From positions 1 through 51,853 of the forward strand of contig JAGTRT010000017.1 of the NCBI GenBank assembly GCA_018261895.1: a stretch of DNA of 51,853 nucleotides, read 5' to 3'. Source of the stretch: Pseudomonadota bacterium (lineage in GTDB: Bacteria > Pseudomonadota > Gammaproteobacteria > Burkholderiales > Rhodocyclaceae). This document shows, piece after piece, positions 45,889 to 51,853 of the stretch. A program made the position numbers and the translations under genes. The notes under the pieces are model-generated. The model did no database searches. It was not told the DNA's origin and was given only the letters and a program-made list of their open reading frames with translations. Position 1 is the stretch's first letter; each line of letters opens with the position of its first letter.

Positions 45889-46769
45889 TCGTCGCGACTG
45901 CCCTTGCCGGCCAGATGGTCGAACAGGGCAGCTGCTGCCGGGCTCAGGGCGGCGCGCGAACGAACGCACAACTGCAGGTCGCGCGGTGCCCACGGGTCGG
46001 TGATTTCGATCGTTCTGACCCCCTCCGCTGCCGCCGAGCGCGGCACCATGCCGATACCGACGCCGGCCGCCACCATGCGGCAGACGGCACTGAAACTGCG
46101 CACCTGAATGCGCACGTCGAGCCGGCTGCCGAGGCGGGCGGCGTGATTCATCATGAAGGTGTGGATGGCGCTGCCGGCATGCAGGCAGACGAAGGGCTCG
46201 CCCAGCACATCGGCGAAGGCCAGCTCGCTTTTGCCGGCCAGACCGTGGCCCGGCGCGACGATGAGGACCAGCCGGTCCTGCCGGTAAGGCCGCGTTTCGA
46301 CGCCGGTCAGCCCGACTTCCGACGCCACCACGCCGATATCGACCTGCCCGGCCACGACGGCCTGGATGATGGCCGGGCTCGGCTGCTCTTCGAGGCTGAC
46401 GCGGACACGCGGATGTTCGCGCAGGAAATCGCCGAGGTCTTCGGGCAGGAAGCAATTGATCGCGTTGGTGTTGGCGAACACCGTGACTTGGCTGTTCAGG
46501 CCGCTGGCGTAGGGCGCCAGGTCGGCATGCATCTGTTCGAGCTGGGCGAAGACCTGGCGGGCATGGCGGAGCAGCGATTCGCCGGCCGCCGTCGGCGTCA
46601 GGCCGCGCGCATGGCGGGCGAAGAGCGGTACGCCGAGGGCGGCTTCGAGTTGCGTCAGACGATGGCTGGCCGATGACGCCGCCAGATGCACCTGTTCGGC
46701 GGCGCGGGTCAGGCTGCCACTGTCGGCGATGGCGGCGACGAGCCGGAGGTCGGGAAGGTCGTAGCGCAA
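45885..46769 (-). CDS. LysR-family transcriptional regulator
   Basis: A 294-residue protein: N-terminal winged HTH (about 3–62; LVAAIADSGSLTRAAEQVHLAASSASHRLTQLE) and a periplasmic-binding-like effector domain (about 90–294). It is divergent from an EamA exporter gene at 46865, a classic LysR arrangement, so it probably regulates that exporter and itself. The effector is unknown. Confidence 0.9.
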   Translation of the reverse strand: MRYDLPDLRLVAAIADSGSLTRAAEQVHLAASSASHRLTQLEAALGVPLFARHARGLTPTAAGESLLRHARQVFAQLEQMHADLAPYASGLNSQVTVFANTNAINCFLPEDLGDFLREHPRVRVSLEEQPSPAIIQAVVAGQVDIGVVASEVGLTGVETRPYRQDRLVLIVAPGHGLAGKSELAFADVLGEPFVCLHAGSAIHTFMMNHAARLGSRLDVRIQVRSFSAVCRMVAAGVGIGMVPRSAAAEGVRTIEITDPWAPRDLQLCVRSRAALSPAAAALFDHLAGKGSRDD

Positions 46770-46864
46770 GGTTTCGTCCTGAACGAATGCTTGGTTTGAA
46801 TAATACCAATTGCCCGCAGCCCCGATGGCGTTTTTAATGGTGACTGGCCCACATCACACCGGGA

Positions 46865-47752
46865 ATGGTTTTGGAAAAATCGAACGCTTACGGCGCAGCG
46901 CTTGCCCTCCTGGCGGCGCTCGGCTTTTCGCTCAAGGCGATTTTCGTCAAGCTCGCCTACCCGTACGGCGTCGATGCCATCACCTTGCTCGCCCTGCGCA
47001 TGGGGTTCGCGCTGCCGGTTTTCCTGTGGGTCGGGCTAGCCGGGCAACGAGCCGGCGCCAGCCTGACGCGCGACGACTGGCTCAAGCTCTTCGCCCTCGG
47101 CTGCCTCGGCTATTACGGGGCAAGCATTCTCGATTTCTGGGGCCTCGAATACATTTCAGCCGGCCTCGAACGGCTGATCCTGTTCACCTACCCGACGCTG
47201 ACCATCCTGATCGGCGTGCTCTTTCAAGGCAAGCCCTTCACCCGGCGCGAACTGATCGCCGTGGCGCTGTGCTATCTCGGCATCGGTTTCGCCTTCGTGC
47301 ACGACCTCGGCCTCGGCGAAGCGCGCAACGTCTGGATCGGCGGCGCGCTGGTCTTTGCGTCGAGCATTTCCTACGCGCTCTATCTGTCGGGCAGCGGGCC
47401 GATGATCGCGCGCCTCGGCGCCATGCGCTTTTCGGCGCTGGCCATGCTCGTTTCGTCGGCTGTCACGCTGGCGCACTTCTCGGCGTCGCATCCGGTCACC
47501 GCCTTCATCCAGCCCTTGCCGGTCTATGGCTGGGGGCTGGCCATGGCCGTGTTCGCCACCATCGTGCCGGTGTTCGCGCAGTCGGCGGCCATTCGCCGGA
47601 TAGGCGCCGGACGGGCGTCGCTGTTCGGCATGGTCGGGCCGATTCTGACCATCGGTTTCGGCTGGTGGCTGCTCGACGAGGCGATTTCGCTGGCGCAAAT
47701 GGCCGGTGCCGCCCTGGTCGTTTTCGGGATACTGATCGTAAGCCGCAGGTAA
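46865..47752 (+). CDS. EamA/DMT-family transporter
   Basis: A 295-residue protein starting MVLEKSNAYGAALALLAALGFS, with ten membrane helices, two EamA repeats (LGYYGASILDFWGLEYISAGLERLILFTYPTLTIL near 80–115) and a C-terminal RR. The probable regulator is the divergent LysR gene 96 bp away. Third EamA-type gene in this window, none closely alike, so not a recent duplication. Confidence 0.88.
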   Translation: MVLEKSNAYGAALALLAALGFSLKAIFVKLAYPYGVDAITLLALRMGFALPVFLWVGLAGQRAGASLTRDDWLKLFALGCLGYYGASILDFWGLEYISAGLERLILFTYPTLTILIGVLFQGKPFTRRELIAVALCYLGIGFAFVHDLGLGEARNVWIGGALVFASSISYALYLSGSGPMIARLGAMRFSALAMLVSSAVTLAHFSASHPVTAFIQPLPVYGWGLAMAVFATIVPVFAQSAAIRRIGAGRASLFGMVGPILTIGFGWWLLDEAISLAQMAGAALVVFGILIVSRR

Positions 47753-47777
47753 TTTTCTTCGGGTTAGAATCCCGAGC

Positions 47778-48167
47778 ATGATCGGCATCTTTCTCATCAC
47801 CCACGGCGGCTACGGCGAGGCCCTCGTTCAGAACGTCTGTCACGTGCTGAACAAGCGCCCCGAGCAGTTGATCCAGCTCGGCATGACGGCCCAGGACGAC
47901 CCGCTGGACATCCTGCCGCTGGCGCTCGACATGCTGGCGCTCGTCGACAAGGGCGACGGCGTCCTGGTGCTGACCGACATTTTCGGTGCCTCTCCGGCCA
48001 ACCTTGCGCTAAAGTTGCTCGAACCGGGCCGGATCGAAGGTCTGACCGGCGTTAACATGCCCATGCTGCTGCGCGCTTTGACCTATCGCGAAAAGGGCAT
48101 GGAAACCCTGCTGGTTCGTAGCCGCGATGGCGGCCGCGACGGCATCATCAACATGCTGGACCACTGA
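47778..48167 (+). CDS. PTS EIIA component, mannose family
   Basis: A 129-residue EIIA-Man domain protein starting MIGIFLITHGGYGEALV, where His9 is the phosphorylated residue. LTDIFGASPANLAL is another family mark. It starts a three-gene run with HPr and EI but no EIIB or EIIC follows. In betaproteobacteria such reduced systems are thought to be regulatory rather than sugar-transporting. Confidence 0.9.
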   Translation: MIGIFLITHGGYGEALVQNVCHVLNKRPEQLIQLGMTAQDDPLDILPLALDMLALVDKGDGVLVLTDIFGASPANLALKLLEPGRIEGLTGVNMPMLLRALTYREKGMETLLVRSRDGGRDGIINMLDH

Positions 48168-48186
48168 ACGACGGGAATTGATCGCA

Positions 48187-48456
48187 ATGCTTACCCAGGA
48201 AACCCAGATCATCAACAAGCTCGGCCTGCATGCCCGGGCCTCGGCCAAGCTGACCCAGCTGGCGGGCAAGTTTCAGTGCGAGGTGTGGATGAGCAAGGGC
48301 ACCCGCCGCATCAACGCCAAGAGCATCATGGGCGTCATGATGCTGGCCGCCGGCAAGGGCTCGACCGTGACGCTGGAAACAAACGGGGCCGATGAGGCGG
48401 AAGCCATGCAGGCATTGCTCGCGCTGATCGCCGATTATTTCGGCGAAGGGGAATAA
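48187..48456 (+). CDS. ptsH: Phosphocarrier protein HPr
   Basis: An 89-residue protein starting MLTQETQIINKLGLHARASAKL; His16 in GLHARAS is the site phosphorylated by EI. RRINAKSIMGVMMLAA covers the second conserved region, including Ser46-like KSIMG. It passes phosphate from EI to the EIIA encoded 19 bp upstream. Confidence 0.93.
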   Translation: MLTQETQIINKLGLHARASAKLTQLAGKFQCEVWMSKGTRRINAKSIMGVMMLAAGKGSTVTLETNGADEAEAMQALLALIADYFGEGE

Positions 48457-48462
48457 GCCACC

Positions 48463-50235
48463 ATGAGTTTTACCCTGCACGGCCTGGGTGTTTCCGGCGG
48501 CATCGCCATCGGGCGGGCCATGCTCATGTCGCATGCCACGCTCGAGGTCGCCCACCTGACGCTCGCGCCGCGCATGATCGACAAGGAAATCGAGCGCTTC
48601 GACTCGGCTATCAAGGCGGTCAAGGAAGAGCTGATCCAGATGAAGGAGAACACCGAGCACGCGCCGGCCGAGCTCAATGCCTTCATCGACATCCACACCA
48701 TGTTCCTGGAAGACCCCGAGCTCGCCACCAAGCCGCGCGACATCATCCGCGAGCGCCGCTGCAACGCCGAATGGGCACTGGTGCAGCAGATGGAACAGCT
48801 GGTCGACCAGTTCGAGCAATTCGACGATCTTTACCTGCGTGAGCGCAAGTTCGACGTCGTGCAGGTCGTCGAGCGGGTCGTCAAGGAATTGCTCGGCCAT
48901 CCGCGCCGGGCGGCGATCAAGGCGGCCAAGGGGTCGAAGGAAGAGGCGCTGATCGTCGTCGCCCACGACCTGTCGCCGGCCGACACCATCGCCTTCAAGG
49001 AACACCGTTTCGCCTCGTTCATCACCGACGTCGGCGGCGCCACGTCGCACACGGCCATTCTCGCCCGCTCGATGGCCATTCCGGCCGTGCTCGGGCTGGC
49101 CAACGCGCGGGCCCTGATCCGCGACGGCGAGCAGTTGATCGTCGACGGCCTGCGCGGCGTCGTCATCGTCAATCCCGACCAGCGGGTGCTGGACGAATAC
49201 CTGCTGCGCAAGGAGCAGATCGAGCTCGAGAAGAACAAGCTCAAGCGTCTCAAGACCGCCAAGTCGGAAACCATCGACGGCGTTCCTATCCAGCTTTTCG
49301 CCAACATCGAACTGCCCAACGACGTGCCGGTGGCACTCGACGCCGGCGCCGAAGGCATCGGCCTGTTCCGCACCGAATTCCTCTTCCTCGACCGCGGCGA
49401 CATGCCCGACGAGCGCGAGCAGTACGAGGCCTACAAGAAGGTGGTCAAGGGCATGGGCGGCCGACCGGTCACCATCCGCACCTTCGACCTCGGTGCCGAC
49501 AAGGACCTCAACCCCGAGGCCAGCGCCAGCGACCGCGTCAAGACCAACCCGGCCCTCGGCCGCCGCGCCATCCGCCTGTCGCTGGCCGAGCCGCGCATGT
49601 TCCAGATTCAATTGCGCGCCATCCTGCGTGCCTCGAAATACGGCCCGATCAAGCTGCTCATCCCGATGCTGGCCCACGCCCACGAGATCGACCAGACGCT
49701 GGCCGCACTCGAACAGGCAAAATCCAGCCTGCGCGGCGAGAAAGTGGCCTTCGACGAGAACATTCAGGTCGGCGGCATGATCGAGATTCCGGCCGCCGCG
49801 CTGGCTGTCGGTCTCTTCCTGCGCCGCCTCGACTTCCTGTCGATCGGCACCAACGACCTGATCCAATACACGCTGGCCATCGACCGTTCGGACGAACAGG
49901 TCGCCAACCTCTACGATCCGCTGCACCCCGCCGTCCTCATGCTGCTCGCCCACACCATGTCGATGGCCGAGAAAGTCGGCGTGCCGGTCTCAGTCTGCGG
50001 CGAAATGGCCGGCGACCCGGACCTCACCCGCCTCCTGCTCGGCATGGGCCTGCGCATCTTCTCGATGCACCCGTCGCAGATCCTCAAGGTCAAGAACCGC
50101 GTGCTCAAGTCCGACGTCAACGACATCGCCCCCAGCGTCCGCAAGATCCTGCGCCTCGACGAACCCGCCAAACTGCGCGAAGCCCTCGACCGCCTGAACG
50201 GCAGCACGCCCTCCGAGCATCGATCGACCCAGTAA
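48463..50235 (+). CDS. ptsI: Phosphoenolpyruvate–protein phosphotransferase (enzyme I)
   Basis: A 590-residue enzyme I. The N-terminal HPr-binding and phosphohistidine domain has GGATSHTAILARS with the active-site His near residue 194, and the C-terminal PEP-binding TIM barrel has GIGLFRTEFLFLDR, DLGADK and the Cys-containing VSVCGEMAGDP. It starts the PEP-dependent phosphate chain EI–HPr–EIIA. It begins 6 bp after ptsH. A minus-strand 34-bp repeat lies 31 bp after the stop. Confidence 0.95.
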   Translation: MSFTLHGLGVSGGIAIGRAMLMSHATLEVAHLTLAPRMIDKEIERFDSAIKAVKEELIQMKENTEHAPAELNAFIDIHTMFLEDPELATKPRDIIRERRCNAEWALVQQMEQLVDQFEQFDDLYLRERKFDVVQVVERVVKELLGHPRRAAIKAAKGSKEEALIVVAHDLSPADTIAFKEHRFASFITDVGGATSHTAILARSMAIPAVLGLANARALIRDGEQLIVDGLRGVVIVNPDQRVLDEYLLRKEQIELEKNKLKRLKTAKSETIDGVPIQLFANIELPNDVPVALDAGAEGIGLFRTEFLFLDRGDMPDEREQYEAYKKVVKGMGGRPVTIRTFDLGADKDLNPEASASDRVKTNPALGRRAIRLSLAEPRMFQIQLRAILRASKYGPIKLLIPMLAHAHEIDQTLAALEQAKSSLRGEKVAFDENIQVGGMIEIPAAALAVGLFLRRLDFLSIGTNDLIQYTLAIDRSDEQVANLYDPLHPAVLMLLAHTMSMAEKVGVPVSVCGEMAGDPDLTRLLLGMGLRIFSMHPSQILKVKNRVLKSDVNDIAPSVRKILRLDEPAKLREALDRLNGSTPSEHRSTQ

Positions 50236-50266
50236 GCCAGCGCGCCCTCGCCCGCGACCGCCTTTG

Positions 50267-50300
50267 ACGGTCAACCGGAAATTTTGGCCAAAATCGAAAT
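50267..50300 (-). repeat. 34-bp interspersed repeat, copy 13
   Basis: Minus-strand copy 31 bp after ptsI, with a perfect 14-bp central palindrome (ATTTTGGCCAAAAT) and flank TTGACCGTCAA, itself palindromic. Confidence 0.88.
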
Positions 50301-50388
50301 CCGCCAATAGCGGCGCTTGCGACAATTTGCCGCATTCCCGATCCCGGCCAATTTGCGGAAAATCAAGTTTCGTCCGTCGAGGTGCGCC

Positions 50389-50985
50389 ATGAGTCCCTTC
50401 TTTTCCTCCACCCGCAGCAAGTCCGAGCCGCAACGTACTGCCCGCGCCATTGGCGCCGGGGAGAACATCTATCGTGCCGGCACGGAGGGTTTGGCCTGGC
50501 GCCTCAACAGCGGCGTGATCCGCCTCGACAACGTCGGCAGCAACCGGGAAACGAGCTTTGCCAGCCTCGCCGTTCCCGGCGACATCCTCGGTTGCGAAAC
50601 CATGCTGTTCGGCTGCTACACCTTCTCGGCCACCGCCCTCACCCAGTGCGCGCTTTCCCCCTGGCCGGAGGGCGCCGGTGCCATGTCCGGCGAATCGATG
50701 CTGGCGTCGCTCGCCGTCGCCCAGCAACGCGCCGCCGAGGTCGTCGCCCTGCGCGGCGGCCAGGCTGCCGATCGCGTGCTCGGCCTGATCCGCCTGTTTG
50801 CCGACAATGCGGGTCAGGTCGTTCTGCCCAGCCGCCAGGACATTGCCGACATCACCGACCTGCGTTTCGAAACCATCTCGCGCATCATCAAGGCGCTGGA
50901 ACGCACCAAGGTGCTGCTCCCGATCAAGGTCGAGGGCGTGCACGCCACGCGCAGTTTCCGGGTCGACCTGGCGCTCGCCGCCTGA
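50389..50985 (+). CDS. Crp/Fnr-family transcriptional regulator
   Basis: A 198-residue protein from the ATG at 50389, with GAGGTG upstream. The N-terminal sensor half is short and weakly matches cyclic-nucleotide-binding folds (IYRAGTEGLAWRLNSGVIRL, FASLAVPGDILGCE). The C-terminal HTH is clear: LPSRQDIADITDLRFETISRIIKALE (about 150–175). Two or three Cys occur at about 70–90, without the N-terminal four-Cys FNR pattern. The ligand is unknown; nearest genes are ptsI and tonB-like. Confidence 0.82.
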   Translation: MSPFFSSTRSKSEPQRTARAIGAGENIYRAGTEGLAWRLNSGVIRLDNVGSNRETSFASLAVPGDILGCETMLFGCYTFSATALTQCALSPWPEGAGAMSGESMLASLAVAQQRAAEVVALRGGQAADRVLGLIRLFADNAGQVVLPSRQDIADITDLRFETISRIIKALERTKVLLPIKVEGVHATRSFRVDLALAA

Positions 50986-51048
50986 ACCCGCCCCGTCCAA
51001 GCAACCCCACACCGACTGGCCGACGCAAGCGACAGATATAATTCGGAG

Positions 51049-51729
51049 ATGCTCGCCAGTCTCCGCCAATCTCCATTGAAAACACCCGAATGGCAGCATA
51101 GCGGTCGTTATTTGCTGATCGCCCTGGCGCTCCACGCGCTGGTCCTCTTCTACCCGATCCGCATCACCCTCGAGCAACTCGACGCCCCGCCGCCCGGACC
51201 GGTTCAGGTCCAGCTCAAGGAAAGCATTGCAGCGCCCCGGGTCATCCCGCCGTCGCCCCCGGAAAAGCCGGCAACCCGGCAGGCGCCTCCCCGACCGAAA
51301 ATGCCCAGCACTGCCCAACCGGTCATCGCCCTGGCGCCGGAACAGGCCAGCGCGCCCGCCACCTTCTTCGTTCCCGCCCCACCGAGCCCGCCCACCCCCG
51401 CAGCGGCACAAGCGGCCGCGCCGCCCAGCGCGGCGGCGGTTGCCGTCACGGCGCCGCGTTTCAACGCTGCGTATTTGCACAATCCCGAGCCGAAATATCC
51501 GTCGATTTCACGGCGCATGGGCGAGGAGGGCAAGGTCTTGCTCAAGGTCCGCGTCACGCCCGATGGCCTGGCTGCCGCCGTCAGTATCGACAAAAGCAGC
51601 GGCTACGAGCGTCTTGACGAGTCTGCCCGCGACACCGTGACACGATGGCGCTTCGTGCCGGCCAGGCGCGGCGACGAAGCCATCGAAGCGACGGTCATCG
51701 TGCCCATCGTCTTCCGCCTCGACAACTGA
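51049..51729 (+). CDS. TonB-family energy transducer
   Basis: A 226-residue protein with an N-terminal membrane helix (about 21–38; YLLIALALHALVLFYPI), a Pro/Ala-rich spacer (about 50–135) and a C-terminal TonB domain (about 145–226; YPSISRRMGEEGKVLLKVRVTPDG and LDESARDTVTRWRFVPARRG). It would transfer energy to outer-membrane receptors such as the BtuB encoded here. No ExbB or ExbD is visible before the window ends. Confidence 0.88.
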   Translation: MLASLRQSPLKTPEWQHSGRYLLIALALHALVLFYPIRITLEQLDAPPPGPVQVQLKESIAAPRVIPPSPPEKPATRQAPPRPKMPSTAQPVIALAPEQASAPATFFVPAPPSPPTPAAAQAAAPPSAAAVAVTAPRFNAAYLHNPEPKYPSISRRMGEEGKVLLKVRVTPDGLAAAVSIDKSSGYERLDESARDTVTRWRFVPARRGDEAIEATVIVPIVFRLDN

Positions 51730-51753
51730 TCGGCGCTTCGGGAAAACCTAGAC

Positions 51754-51843
51754 GTGACGACGGGGACCGAAGTCCCCGCCGGCTATCTTTGGTAACAAGG
51801 CTCTAGCAGCCCCGGCTAACCGTTTTTAGGCGGCAATAGCGAA
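51754..51843. ncRNA. Candidate structured RNA of unknown class at the window end
   Basis: After the TonB gene, GGGGAC-CGAA-GTCCCC forms a perfect hairpin (51762–51777; on the minus strand a stable UUCG tetraloop). GCCGG (51778–51782) can pair with CCGGC (51812–51816) enclosing CTTTG-GTAA-CAAGG, a GNRA-type hairpin. The compact nested stems suggest a riboswitch or other leader, but I cannot match a known class, and strand and extent are uncertain. Confidence 0.35.
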
Positions 51844-51853
51844 TTGCTCATCA

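Overview
The window reads as chromosomal DNA of a betaproteobacterium, most likely Rhodocyclales (Dechloromonas/Azonexus-like). This rests on the GC-rich coding style, the zapB-like–zapA–6S RNA–EVE order, ybgC–tolQRAB–pal–cpoB followed by queE, yebC linked to ruvC–ruvA–ruvB, a PTS reduced to EIIA-Man/HPr/EI, an acetate permease with its DUF485 partner, a PEP-CTERM protein and a bacteriohemerythrin. The genus is inference; no rRNA or tRNA gene is visible.

Layout. 1–6.7 kb: start of a B12-dependent methylmalonyl-CoA mutase, a divergent FCD/GntR regulator, DUF485–actP, a crotonase, a TauE/SafE exporter, an EVE protein, 6S RNA, zapA and a zapB-like gene. 6.8–12.6 kb: a cobalamin riboswitch heading btuB–btuC–btuD–cobO–cobB. 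12.7–18.9 kb: a Tim44-like protein, a YfiR-like gene overlapping a hybrid histidine kinase, a metallo-beta-lactamase-fold protein, and a YeeE/YedE transporter behind queC. 19.6–24.5 kb: a branched-chain-amino-acid-type ABC operon with an extra small membrane ORF. 24.5–30.7 kb (leftward): ybgC–tolQRAB–pal–cpoB–queE–PilZ, with a 231-bp TIR-flanked element inserted between cpoB and queE. 30.8–37.2 kb (leftward): yebC, exonuclease, EamA, ruvC, UbiA-family, ruvA, AI-2E-family, ruvB. 37.3–42.8 kb: a HerA-like ATPase, then an accessory stretch with an AT-rich two-gene island, an orphan gene, bacteriohemerythrin and a PEP-CTERM protein. 42.9–51.7 kb: EamA transporters, a membrane-anchored TIR protein, a DUF3365 haem protein, LysR, the partial PTS, a Crp/Fnr-type regulator and a TonB-like protein. 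The last ~100 bases look like structured RNA of unknown type.

The most striking signal is a family of thirteen interspersed repeats of fixed length (34 bp, 38 with a weaker flank). Seven lie 3–68 bp downstream of a stop codon. Six lie inside genes (EVE, livM, cpoB, tolB, ruvB, an EamA gene) without breaking the frame. Sense copies encode hydrophobic stretches, including the core of the TolB signal peptide; antisense copies encode hydrophilic linkers. I do not recognise this family. Second are the 231-bp element with a TTA target duplication, whose removal would join the cpoB stop directly to the queE start, and a membrane-tethered TIR-domain protein.
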